64,000 nucleotides of DNA, taken from positions 1-64,000 of the forward strand of contig NZ_WWCU01000026.1 of NCBI RefSeq assembly GCF_009857595.1, read 5' to 3'. This DNA comes from Pseudoduganella aquatica (GTDB lineage Bacteria; Pseudomonadota; Gammaproteobacteria; Burkholderiales; Burkholderiaceae_D). Position 1 is the stretch's first letter. Each line of letters opens with the position of its first letter. Both the position numbers and the translations under genes were made by a program. The notes beneath the pieces were generated by a model. It did not search any database and had not been told where the DNA came from. It was given only the letters and a program-made list of their open reading frames with translations. Below, in pieces: positions 1 through 7,375 of this stretch.

Positions 1-105
1 CCGGCCAAGCTGGTGATCGGCGCCATGATGCGCAAGCTCGTCCACGTTGCTTTCGGCGTCTTAAAATCTGGCAAACCATTCAATCAGGAGCTTCAAAACG
101 CTTGA
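1..105 (+). mobile_element. IS110-family transposase, C-terminal end only
   Basis: Reading in frame from base 1 gives 34 residues ending in TGA at 103-105, with the stretch KLVIGAMMRKLVHVAFG and then a Phe-Gly-Val-Leu-Lys-Ser-Gly tail. This is the characteristic end of the Transposase_20 domain of IS110 transposases. The rest lies outside the window, so it cannot be said whether the element is intact. A palindromic repeat follows 38 bases downstream. Confidence 0.7.
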
Positions 106-142
106 CCGGCATAACAGTATCTACGGATACGGCACAAGCATG

Positions 143-175
143 CGTAGGGCGGGTTAGGCGGAGCCATAACCCGCC
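143..175. repeat. REP-like palindrome, copy 1
   Basis: CGTAGGGCGGGTTA, a short loop, then TAACCCGCC. The arms GGCGGGTTA and TAACCCGCC pair perfectly. The same element recurs at 18900-18930, 22217-22251, 22282-22316 and 57280-57314. This copy lies between the transposase end and the 3' end of the convergent GntR gene. Confidence 0.85.
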
Positions 176-176
176 G

Positions 177-881
177 TTACTTCAGCAGCGCCGCCACGAG
201 GTCCTTATCCGGCGCGGCGCCGCTGGAGTCGAAGCGCAGCGCGGCTTCCACGTGCAGCAGGTGCTCCAGCATCAGCCTGGCGGCCAGCTCGGCGTCGCCC
301 GCCTTGGCCGCATTCAAAAATTCCTCATGCTCGTTCGACGAGCACACCGCGTCGCGGTCCGACTGATACAGCATGGTGATGAGCGAGCTGCGCGCCACCA
401 GTTCGCTCAGCATCTCGTGCAGCACCTGGTTCCCCACCACTTCCGCCAGCAGCACATGAAAGTCGCCCAGCAGCTGCGAGCGCACCTTGTGGTCGCCCAG
501 CGCCTTGCGCTCCAGCTCCAGGTGCCGCTCCAGCATCTTGTAATCCGCCGCGACGGCCTTGGCCACGAACTCCCTGGCGAGTGCCGCTTCCAGGATGCGC
601 CGCGCGGCGAAAATGTCGCGCGACTCCTTCTCGCTGGGCTGGCTCACGAAGGCGCCCTTGTCCGGGACCATCTGGATCAGCTTGTCCTTGGACAGGATGA
701 GCAGCGCGGCGCGTATCTTGGTGCGGCTGACCGAATACAGGCGCGACAAAGCCTCCTCGCGCAGCTTGGTCCCCGGCGGCAGCTTGCGCGCCGCGATGGC
801 CTCCGCGATGTGGTTTGCAATGTCGTTCGAGCTCTCGCCACTGCTCTGTTTTTCTTCGATGGCGATGATGGACGTTGGCAT
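177..881 (-). CDS. GntR-family transcriptional regulator (FadR/FCD type)
   Basis: A 234-residue DNA-binding repressor. An N-terminal winged helix-turn-helix (residues about 15-85, with PPGTKLREEALSRLYSVSRT typical of GntR) is followed by an all-helical FCD ligand-binding domain (about 95-220, with FHVLLAEVVGNQVL and LEHLLHVEAAL). FCD regulators usually sense small organic acids and control neighbouring catabolic genes. Here the neighbours are a transposase remnant and a divergently regulated LysR/GST pair, so the target is not evident. The ATG at 881 has only a weak ribosome-binding site. Length and domain order are normal for the subfamily. Confidence 0.88.
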   Translation of the reverse strand: MPTSIIAIEEKQSSGESSNDIANHIAEAIAARKLPPGTKLREEALSRLYSVSRTKIRAALLILSKDKLIQMVPDKGAFVSQPSEKESRDIFAARRILEAALAREFVAKAVAADYKMLERHLELERKALGDHKVRSQLLGDFHVLLAEVVGNQVLHEMLSELVARSSLITMLYQSDRDAVCSSNEHEEFLNAAKAGDAELAARLMLEHLLHVEAALRFDSSGAAPDKDLVAALLK

Positions 882-947
882 GGAGCGCTAGCAGTAATCA
901 ATTATCCAATCATACATGGATGACTATATATTGGCTACGCCCAGCCC

Positions 948-1865
948 CTAGTCATACGGCCTGCCGCCTGCCAGCAAGCGCTGCTTCAGCGTGGGCTCGC
1001 GCAGGCGCTCCAGCCACCACGCCAGCGCGCGGCCCTCGCTGCTGCCGCGCCAGGCCACGTACAGCACATTGGGTTCGCGCGGATTGGCGGTGGCCTTCTC
1101 CACCAGTTCGCCGCGTGCCAGCAGCGCCGACACGCGCTGGCGCGGCAGCCAGCCCACGCCCAATCCCTGGCGCTGCGCCAGCGCCTTGGCGCGCATGCTG
1201 GGCACCGCCAGCGCCGCCTGGCCGCCCACCGTGCCATAAGCCCGGCTCCCGCTGACGCGCGCCGAATCGGCCACCACCACGGCGCGGTGCGCGGCGATCT
1301 CGTCGCGCTGCAGCGGCGCCTTGGCGCGCGCCAGCGGATGGGCCGGCGCCACCGCGAACACCCATTCCATAGCTCCCAGCTCGAACCAGCGCAGCTCCGG
1401 TATGGCGGGCGGCTCGTTGGTGGCGCCGACGATCACGCTGGCGCGCCCGTCGCGCAGCGCCTCCCATGTGCCGCCCAGCACCTCGCTGCTGAAGCGCAGG
1501 CTCACGCCGGACTGCAGGGCGTCGAAGTCCGCCACCAGCGGTGCCAGCAGGTCGAATTCAAACAGCTCGTCGGTGACGATCCACAGCCTGTCCTCCCAGC
1601 CGTTGGCCACCTGGCGCACGCGCTGGGCCATGCGCGCGGCGTCACGCATCAGGCGCTCGGCCTCGTCTGCCAGCAGCTGCCCGGCGGGCGTGAGCTGCAG
1701 GCGGTAGCGGCGGCGGTCGAACAGCAGGGCGTCGAAGCGCGATTCCAGCTGGCGCGCCTGGTGCGACACGGTGGACGGCGCCTTGCCCAGCCGTGCCGCC
1801 GCGCGCGACAGGCTGCCGCTGCTGCGGATCGCGTCCAGCAGCGCCAGTTCGTCTTCAGACAACAT
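948..1865 (-). CDS. LysR-family transcriptional regulator
   Basis: A 305-residue LysR protein. The N-terminal winged HTH (residues about 3-62, with GSLSRAAARLGKAPSTVSHQ) precedes a periplasmic-binding-like effector domain (about 90-290). It is divergent from the glutathione S-transferase gene at 1972 across about 106 bases, the classical arrangement for a LysR regulator and its target. The ATG at 1865 is preferred to an in-frame TTG two codons upstream; neither has a clear Shine-Dalgarno sequence. Inferred role: control of the adjacent GST gene and of itself. Effector unknown. Confidence 0.88.
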   Translation of the reverse strand: MLSEDELALLDAIRSSGSLSRAAARLGKAPSTVSHQARQLESRFDALLFDRRRYRLQLTPAGQLLADEAERLMRDAARMAQRVRQVANGWEDRLWIVTDELFEFDLLAPLVADFDALQSGVSLRFSSEVLGGTWEALRDGRASVIVGATNEPPAIPELRWFELGAMEWVFAVAPAHPLARAKAPLQRDEIAAHRAVVVADSARVSGSRAYGTVGGQAALAVPSMRAKALAQRQGLGVGWLPRQRVSALLARGELVEKATANPREPNVLYVAWRGSSEGRALAWWLERLREPTLKQRLLAGGRPYD

Positions 1866-1971
1866 GTGCAATTTTATCGAATGAGTTCATCGTCCAGATT
1901 GTACGGCAAGAGCGGTTTCGGCCGCTACCATGCATGCAGTTAAACGAAAAACCCTTACAAAGGAAATGCAC
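1866..1971. promoter_or_regulatory. Divergent LysR/GST control region
   Basis: Short intergenic segment between divergent starts. It is AT-richer than its surroundings and contains the imperfect palindrome ATGAGTTCAT (1881-1890), a candidate LysR contact site. AAAGGA at 1959-1964 is the ribosome-binding site that selects the GST start at 1972. The operator is inferred from position only. Confidence 0.4.
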
Positions 1972-2643
1972 ATGTTGAAATTCTACTTCCACACCTCGCC
2001 CAACCCAATGAAGGCAGCGCTGCTGCTGGAGGAACTGGGCGCGCCGTTCGAACTGATCGCGGTGGACACCTTCAAGGGCGAGCAGCACCAGGCCGCCTTC
2101 CTGAGCATCAATCCCAACGGCAAGGTGCCGGCCCTGGACGACAACGGCGTGATCGTGTTCGACTCCCACGCCATCCTGCTGCACCTGGCCGCCAAGCACG
2201 GTCAGTTCCTGCCGTCGACCGCCGCAGGCCACGCCGCCATGCTGTCCTGGCTGATGTTCATCGCCACCGGCCTGTCGCCGTTCTCCGGCCAGGCCGTGCA
2301 CTTCCTGCACCACGCCCCGGAAAAGCTGGCGTATGCGCAGAACCGCTACCTGAAAGAAGTGGAGCGCCACTACCGCGTGCTGGACGAGCGCCTGGGCGTG
2401 AGCAAATACCTGGCCGGCGACGAATACACCATCGCCGACATGGCGCTGTGGGGCTGGGCCAACTTCGCCGGCTACATCCTGGGTGAAAAAGGCCTGAGCG
2501 ACTACCCGAACGTGCAGCGCCTGATGACCGAAATCTCGGCCCGTCCGGCAGTGGCGCGCGCGCTGGCGCTGAAGGACAAGGTCACGCTGAAGCAAGACTT
2601 CGACGAAGAAACCCGCCGCGCCCTGTTCCCGCAGAACGCCTGA
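1972..2643 (+). CDS. Glutathione S-transferase family protein
   Basis: A 223-residue cytosolic GST. Thioredoxin-like N-terminal domain (residues 1-80) with the helix start TSPNPMKAALLLEELG, cis-proline segment NGKVPAL and the glutathione gamma-glutamyl contact DSHAILLHLA. All-helical C-terminal domain (about 90-205) with the conserved capping motif YTIADMALWGW. The ATG at 1972 is preferred over the ATG six bases upstream because AAAGGA is seven bases away. Family role is thiol conjugation or disulfide reduction; the sequence resembles the YfcG/nu-like oxidoreductase group, but the substrate cannot be read. Probably regulated by the divergent LysR gene. Confidence 0.88.
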   Translation: MLKFYFHTSPNPMKAALLLEELGAPFELIAVDTFKGEQHQAAFLSINPNGKVPALDDNGVIVFDSHAILLHLAAKHGQFLPSTAAGHAAMLSWLMFIATGLSPFSGQAVHFLHHAPEKLAYAQNRYLKEVERHYRVLDERLGVSKYLAGDEYTIADMALWGWANFAGYILGEKGLSDYPNVQRLMTEISARPAVARALALKDKVTLKQDFDEETRRALFPQNA

Positions 2644-2676
2644 TAGCAGTTGTCAGTGCGGGGAATCGCCGCAGGC

Positions 2677-2779
2677 CCTGACTTAGCCCTACGCCGCTAA
2701 ACCTAATCCTACAAGCGAACTCTGCCGCATCTCCCCCGATCCGGGGTCTGACCCCGGAGTGGTAAAAATGCGGCAGAGT
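2677..2779. repeat. 103-bp structured intergenic repeat, copy A
   Basis: Direct repeat of 2833-2935, period 156 bases. An outer stem ACTCTGCCGCAT (2719-2730) pairs with ATGCGGCAGAGT (2768-2779) and encloses the inner perfect palindrome CCGGGGTCTGACCCCGG (2741-2757). The 5' flank, including TAATCCTACAAGCG, is also shared. The nested hairpins resemble REP elements mobilised by RAYT transposases; no RAYT gene is in this window. Confidence 0.8.
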
Positions 2780-2832
2780 CCGCCTTGGTGCCCCGGACAC
2801 ATCGTCGCTGACACCACCTTGCCGCCCGTCCC

Positions 2833-2935
2833 CCTGATTTAGTCCTATACCGTTAAATGTAATCCTACAAGCGGACTCTGCCGCATTTCCCAAACCCCGG
2901 GGTCAGACCCCGAATTTGGGGAGAGTGCGGCAGAG
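2833..2935. repeat. 103-bp structured intergenic repeat, copy B
   Basis: Second copy of 2677-2779. The outer stem ACTCTGCCGCAT (2875-2886) pairs with GTGCGGCAGAG (2925-2935), and the inner palindrome CGGGGTCAGACCCCG is at 2898-2912. Compensating differences keep both hairpins (TCTGA against TCAGA in the loop). The gene-free stretch 2644-3080 consists mainly of these two copies. Confidence 0.8.
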
Positions 2936-3080
2936 CCCGGTTCCGGATTTCGGCCGTTTTCTGCGTTTCATGCCCCGTTTTTTGCGCTTCATCGCACGCC
3001 GATGGAAGGGCGGGGAGCCTTTAGGTACAGTACAAACATCGCAGCACACAACGTAGTCCCAACCACCTGAGGAGCTTAAA

Positions 3081-3284
3081 ATGAACGTACTGAAAAACAT
3101 GGAAATCATCTTCGTCGCCGCCGCTTCGCTGGCCGTTGCCACCAGCTACGCTACCGCCAGCACGCCCGTGATCGAAGTCCCCGCCGCCGCCGTCGCTACC
3201 GTGGCCGCAGCCCCTGCCAAGATGCCTGTCGTGGTGGTCGCCGTCAAACGCCTGACCGCAGCCGAGAAAGCCGCCCTGATCTGA
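3081..3284 (+). CDS. Small exported or membrane-anchored protein, function unknown
   Basis: A 67-residue protein. GAGGAG at 3070-3075 lies eight bases before the ATG, a good ribosome-binding site in sequence that otherwise looks non-coding. An N-terminal hydrophobic stretch (residues 8-26, with IIFVAAASLAVATSYATA) looks like a signal peptide or anchor. The remainder is an Ala/Val/Pro-rich linker ending in KRLTAAEKAALI. No family is recognised. It lies just upstream of serS but is probably a separate transcription unit. Confidence 0.6.
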   Translation: MNVLKNMEIIFVAAASLAVATSYATASTPVIEVPAAAVATVAAAPAKMPVVVVAVKRLTAAEKAALI

Positions 3285-3388
3285 AACGGGGCGGTTTTTC
3301 AGAAGCAGCAGGCTGGAGGGCTGAAAACTCGAAAGAAGTGGCCTCGTCTTGGTACAATTGCTGTCTTTCCGACCTAGCGGCAACTCCC

Positions 3389-4678
3389 ATGATAGACATC
3401 CAACTTCTCCGTAAAGATATTGACACCGTCGCAGCCCGCCTGGCGACGCGCAAGTTCCAGCTGGACGTGGCCGGTTTCAACGCCCTCGAAGCGGAACGCA
3501 AAGCGATCCAGATGCGCACCGAAGAACTGCAAAGCAAGCGCAATTCGCTTTCCAAGCAGATCGGTATGCTCAAAGGCAAAGGGGAAGACACCACCGCCGT
3601 GATGGCGGAAGTGGCCGGCCTGGGCGATGAGCTGAAGAACAACGAACAAGCTTTGTCGGCCGTGCAGGCGCAGATGGGCGATTTCATGCAGGCGGTGCCT
3701 AACCTGCCGCACGAATCGGTCCCCGTCGGCAAGGACGAAAGCGGCAACGTGGAAGTGCGCAAAGTCGGCACGCCGCGCGCCTTCGAGTTTGAAGTCAAAG
3801 ACCACGTCGACGTGGGCGCGGCCCTGGGCCTGGACTTCGACACCGCCACCAAGCTGACCGGCTCGCGCTTCTCCGTCATGAAGGGCGGAATCGCCCGCCT
3901 GCACCGCGCGCTGGCGCAGTACATGCTGAACACGCACACCGGCGAGCACGGCTACACCGAATGCTACACGCCCTACATGGTCAACGCCGACTCCCTGCGC
4001 GGCACCGGCCAGCTGCCGAAATTCGAAGCCGACCTGTTCTCGGTGAAGAAGGGCGGCGCGGAAGGCGAGGGCGAGACCTTCTACCTGATCCCGACCTCGG
4101 AAGTCTCGCTGACCAACATCGTGCGCGACGAAATCCTGGCCGCCGACGCGCTGCCGCTGAAGATGACCGCCCACACCCCATGCTTCCGCTCCGAAGCCGG
4201 CAGCTACGGCCGCGACACGCGCGGCATGATACGCCAGCACCAGTTCGACAAAGTGGAACTGGTCCAGCTCGTGCATCCCGACACCTCGTATGAGGTGCTG
4301 GAAGAAATGGTCGGCCACGCCGAGCGCATCCTGAAGGACCTGGGCCTGCCTTACCGCGTGATGTCGCTGTGCACCGGCGACATGGGCTTCGGCGCCACCA
4401 AGACCTACGACCTGGAAGTGTGGCTGCCGGCGCAGAACACCTACCGCGAGATCTCGTCCCTGTCCAACTGCGAAGCCTTCCAGGCGCGCCGCATGCAGGC
4501 GCGCTTCCGCAACGCCCAAGGCAAGCCAGAACTGCTGCACACCCTGAACGGCTCCGGCCTGGCGGTGGGCCGCACCCTGGTCGCCGTGCTGGAAAACTAC
4601 CAGCAAGCGGATGGTTCGGTGGAAGTGCCGGAAGTGCTGCGTCCCTACATGGGTGGAATAACTCACCTCAAGGCATAA
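3389..4678 (+). CDS. serS: Seryl-tRNA synthetase
   Basis: A 429-residue class II aminoacyl-tRNA synthetase charging tRNA-Ser (E. coli SerS has 430). The N-terminal long coiled coil (residues about 25-105) contacts the variable arm. The catalytic core follows, with motif 2 (CFRSEAGSYGRDTRGMIRQH) and motif 3 (GSGLAVGRTLVAVLENYQ). The start at 3389 gives the expected N-terminus MIDIQLLRKD; an upstream in-frame start would add 17 non-family residues. It is followed directly by three tRNA-Ser genes, so enzyme and substrate are neighbours. Confidence 0.98.
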   Translation: MIDIQLLRKDIDTVAARLATRKFQLDVAGFNALEAERKAIQMRTEELQSKRNSLSKQIGMLKGKGEDTTAVMAEVAGLGDELKNNEQALSAVQAQMGDFMQAVPNLPHESVPVGKDESGNVEVRKVGTPRAFEFEVKDHVDVGAALGLDFDTATKLTGSRFSVMKGGIARLHRALAQYMLNTHTGEHGYTECYTPYMVNADSLRGTGQLPKFEADLFSVKKGGAEGEGETFYLIPTSEVSLTNIVRDEILAADALPLKMTAHTPCFRSEAGSYGRDTRGMIRQHQFDKVELVQLVHPDTSYEVLEEMVGHAERILKDLGLPYRVMSLCTGDMGFGATKTYDLEVWLPAQNTYREISSLSNCEAFQARRMQARFRNAQGKPELLHTLNGSGLAVGRTLVAVLENYQQADGSVEVPEVLRPYMGGITHLKA

Positions 4679-4682
4679 ATAA

Positions 4683-4703
4683 GCCTTCCCTTTCTGCGAA
4701 GGC
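4683..4703 (+). terminator. Weak hairpin after serS
   Basis: GCCTTC (4683-4688) pairs with GAAGGC (4698-4703) immediately after the serS stop codon. No U-run follows, so it is at best a weak or Rho-assisted terminator. It overlaps the tRNA promoter region. Confidence 0.3.
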
Positions 4704-4707
4704 CTGC

Positions 4708-4713
4708 TATAAT
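4708..4713 (+). promoter_or_regulatory. -10 box of the tRNA-Ser promoter
   Basis: Perfect TATAAT 32 bases before the first tRNA-Ser. An identical TATAAT (7116-7121) lies 27 bases before the third copy, which supports a separate stable-RNA promoter in each case. No clear -35 element is seen. Confidence 0.5.
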
Positions 4714-4744
4714 CTTGCCTTCTCGCAGCAGCATGTGGGAAAAC

Positions 4745-4834
<90 letters not shown>

Positions 4835-4866
4835 CAAACAAGCTGCTGCAGGAAAATGCGTCACCA

Positions 4867-4956
<90 letters not shown>

Positions 4957-4970
4957 AAACAAATAAAAAC

Positions 4971-4996
4971 GGGCTCCCCTGCGGGAGCCCTTTTTT
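4971..4996 (+). terminator. Rho-independent terminator of the tRNA-Ser pair
   Basis: Eight-base stem GGGCTCCC / GGGAGCCC, loop CTGC, then TTTTTT. An A-rich tract precedes the stem, so it could also act on the reverse strand for the convergent IclR gene. Confidence 0.9.
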
Positions 4997-5088
4997 ATTT
5001 GTTTGGACGGAAGAGGGTGGGATTCGAAGGGCTGGGCGTACTCGCCCAGCCCTCTCCGAATCGCCCATTTTGCAGTGCGCCTTAAAAG

Positions 5089-5844
5089 CTAGCCAGCCCC
5101 CAGCACCCCCGACAGCCGCTTGGCAGTCGCCACAACGGCGTCCTCAATAGCAAGCTTCTGCAGTGGCTCGTCAATCAGCAAATAACTCGGTCCCGCAACA
5201 CTGATCGCCGCCACCGCCTCCCCAGCCGCATCAAACACCGGCGCCGCGCACGCATCAATCCCCTGTTCAAACTTCCCAAAACTCCAGCAGCACTCCCGCT
5301 CCGCCGCATCCAGCAGCAAAGCCTCTACCTCCTCAAACGAAAACCGGCCGCCCCTGGGATCCCCCTGCGCCGCATCATAAAGCCCCCGCCAGGACTCCCT
5401 CGGCAAGCGCGCCATCAGCACCCGTCCCGGCGCAATCAAATAAGCCGGCAGCCTGCTCCCCGGCCGGATATTGCTCACCAGCGGCGTCTGCGGCACCTCC
5501 TTCACCAGATACACCGCAAACGGCCCATCCAGCTCCACCATATACCCCGACCAGCGCACCTGCTTGCTCAGCAGCGCAACCAGGCGCCGCCCATGGCCGA
5601 TCAAATCATCCTGCCCCAGCGCATCGGCCGCCAGCCCCAAAAAGCGCACGCCTATCCTGTGTCCGCCCTGCGGCAGCGCCTCCAGTACCCCCTCCGCCTC
5701 CAGCGTCGCCAGCAAGCGCGCCGCCGTGATGCGGTTAATCCCCACCTCGCGCGCCAGCGCGCTCAAATTCCCCGTCGACCCGCCTCCGGCCACAAAAGCC
5801 AGCAGCCTGAACGCACGCGACACCGAACCATCTCCATCCGCCAT
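5089..5844 (-). CDS. IclR-family transcriptional regulator
   Basis: A 251-residue regulator. N-terminal winged HTH (residues about 6-65, with GSTGNLSALAREVGINRITA) and C-terminal GAF-like effector domain (about 80-245) with the usual YMVELDGPFAVYLVKE and late AISVAGPSYLL segments. The ATG at 5844 is chosen because GGGAGGA lies just upstream; in-frame ATGs further upstream add Cys-rich non-family residues. It is divergent from the monooxygenase gene at 5953 with a palindromic operator between, so it very likely controls that gene, probably in response to an aromatic acid. Effector unknown. Confidence 0.88.
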   Translation of the reverse strand: MADGDGSVSRAFRLLAFVAGGGSTGNLSALAREVGINRITAARLLATLEAEGVLEALPQGGHRIGVRFLGLAADALGQDDLIGHGRRLVALLSKQVRWSGYMVELDGPFAVYLVKEVPQTPLVSNIRPGSRLPAYLIAPGRVLMARLPRESWRGLYDAAQGDPRGGRFSFEEVEALLLDAAERECCWSFGKFEQGIDACAAPVFDAAGEAVAAISVAGPSYLLIDEPLQKLAIEDAVVATAKRLSGVLGAG

Positions 5845-5858
5845 ACATCCTCCCAATC

Positions 5859-5874
5859 TGTTCATATTTGAACA
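5859..5874. promoter_or_regulatory. Candidate IclR operator
   Basis: Perfect inverted repeat TGTTCA-N4-TGAACA between the divergent IclR and monooxygenase genes. Size and position fit the palindromic sites bound by IclR proteins. A further TTGAACA half-site lies just downstream (5877-5883). Confidence 0.55.
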
Positions 5875-5952
5875 CATTGAACAAAAATCGCACAAGAAAA
5901 ATCCGCATTGCTATAGTCAACCCACCTTGCAACCCCCAGCGGAGACAACACC

Positions 5953-7086
5953 ATGAGCAAACTGAAAATCGGCATCGCCGGCGCCGGCATAGGCGGCCTG
6001 GCCGCCGCCATCGCCCTGCGCGAAATGGGCCAAGACGTCGTGGTCTTCGAGCACACCAAACAATTCCTGCGCGTCGGCGCCGACATCAACCTCACCCCCA
6101 ACGCCGTGCGCGCGCTGGACGGCCTGGGCGCCGACGTAGCCGCAGCCGTGCGCCGCACGGCCGCGCGTCCCACGCACCGCATCAGCCGCACCTGGGACAA
6201 CGGCGAAGAAACATCCCGCCTCGAAATGGGCGACACCGCCGAACAAAAATACGGCGCCCCGCAACTGACCATCCACCGCGCCGACCTCCTGGCCGCGCTG
6301 GCCGCCGCCTTCCCGGCCGAGCGCGTCCTGTTCGGCAAGCACGTGGAGCACATCCAGGCCGAAGAGCAGGGCGCCACTGTCTCCTTCGACGATGGCAGCA
6401 GCCACAAGCTGGACCTGCTGGTCGGCGCCGACGGCATCCACTCCGCCGTGCGCAGCGCCATGTTCGGCCAGGAGCGTCCGCGCTTCACCGGCGTGGTCGC
6501 CTACCGCGCCGTGGTTCCCGCCGAGAGCCTGGCAGGCGTGCCGAATCTGCAGGCGTTCACCAAATGGTGGGGACCCACGCCGGAAAGCCAGATCGTCACC
6601 TTCCCCCTCAACGCGGGCAAGGACATCTTCATCTTCGCCACCACCGCGCAGGAAAGCTGGCACCTCGAATCCTGGACCACGCAAGGCAGCGTGCAGGAAC
6701 TGCGCGACAGCTACGCCGGCTTCCACCCGGACGCGCGCGTCTTGCTGGACGCCTGCGACGAAGTGCTCAAGACCGCCCTCTACGAACGCGACCCATTGCC
6801 GGCCTGGGCCAGCGGCCACCTGGTGGTGCTGGGCGACGCCGCGCATCCCATGATGCCCTTCATGGCGCAAGGCGCCGGCATGGCCATCGAAGACGGCGTG
6901 GTGCTGGCGCGGGTTCTGCGCGGCGTGACGCAATCCGGCGGCATTCCCGCCGCGCTGCGCCGGTTCGAAGAGCTGCGCATCGAGCGCACCTCCAAGATCC
7001 AGCTCGGCTCGCGCGGCAACAACTGGCTGCGCGAAGGAGGGAACGCTGATTGGGTGTACGGATACGACGCGTGGAAAGTTGCCTGA
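5953..7086 (+). CDS. FAD-dependent aromatic monooxygenase (NicC/salicylate hydroxylase-like)
   Basis: A 377-residue class A flavoprotein hydroxylase. N-terminal Rossmann motif GIAGAGIGGLAAAIALREMG binds FAD. GADGIHSAVR (about residue 158) is the DG motif contacting FAD and NADPH. GDAAHPMMPFMAQGAGMAIED (about 294) is the second FAD motif. The tail NNWLREGGNADWVYGYDAW resembles, from memory, 6-hydroxynicotinate 3-monooxygenase more than salicylate hydroxylase. It would use NAD(P)H and O2 to hydroxylate an aromatic or N-heteroaromatic acid. No ring-cleavage genes are adjacent, so the product must be processed elsewhere. The ribosome-binding site GGAG is nine bases before the ATG. Confidence 0.85.
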   Translation: MSKLKIGIAGAGIGGLAAAIALREMGQDVVVFEHTKQFLRVGADINLTPNAVRALDGLGADVAAAVRRTAARPTHRISRTWDNGEETSRLEMGDTAEQKYGAPQLTIHRADLLAALAAAFPAERVLFGKHVEHIQAEEQGATVSFDDGSSHKLDLLVGADGIHSAVRSAMFGQERPRFTGVVAYRAVVPAESLAGVPNLQAFTKWWGPTPESQIVTFPLNAGKDIFIFATTAQESWHLESWTTQGSVQELRDSYAGFHPDARVLLDACDEVLKTALYERDPLPAWASGHLVVLGDAAHPMMPFMAQGAGMAIEDGVVLARVLRGVTQSGGIPAALRRFEELRIERTSKIQLGSRGNNWLREGGNADWVYGYDAWKVA

Positions 7087-7115
7087 AGGGGCTATCTATT
7101 TCCCGTGCGGGCACC

Positions 7116-7121
7116 TATAAT
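7116..7121 (+). promoter_or_regulatory. -10 box of the third tRNA-Ser
   Basis: TATAAT 27 bases before the tRNA at 7148, matching the box in front of the first copy. Confidence 0.45.
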
Positions 7122-7147
7122 CCAGCCTTCGCGAAAGTGCGAGACCA

Positions 7148-7237
<90 letters not shown>

Positions 7238-7250
7238 AAAACAAATAAAA

Positions 7251-7278
7251 ACGGGCTCCCCTGCGGGAGCCCGTTTTT
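7251..7278 (+). terminator. Rho-independent terminator after the third tRNA-Ser
   Basis: Ten-base stem ACGGGCTCCC / GGGAGCCCGT, loop CTGC, then TTTTATTT. Same hairpin as 4971-4996 with two extra pairs. The preceding A-tract suggests activity on both strands, which would also serve the convergent ABC operon ending at 7376. Confidence 0.9.
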
Positions 7279-7375
7279 ATTTGTTTGGACGGAGAGGGTG
7301 GGATTCGAAGGGCTGGGCGTACTTCGCCCAGCCCTCTCCGAATCGCCCATTCTGCAGTTGCTTTTGACTTCGCCT

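Noticed and set aside
2903..3142. 79-codon minus-strand frame near the structured repeats
   Set aside because: It runs through repeat copy B, has low-complexity basic ends and is opposed by a small plus-strand gene with a good ribosome-binding site.
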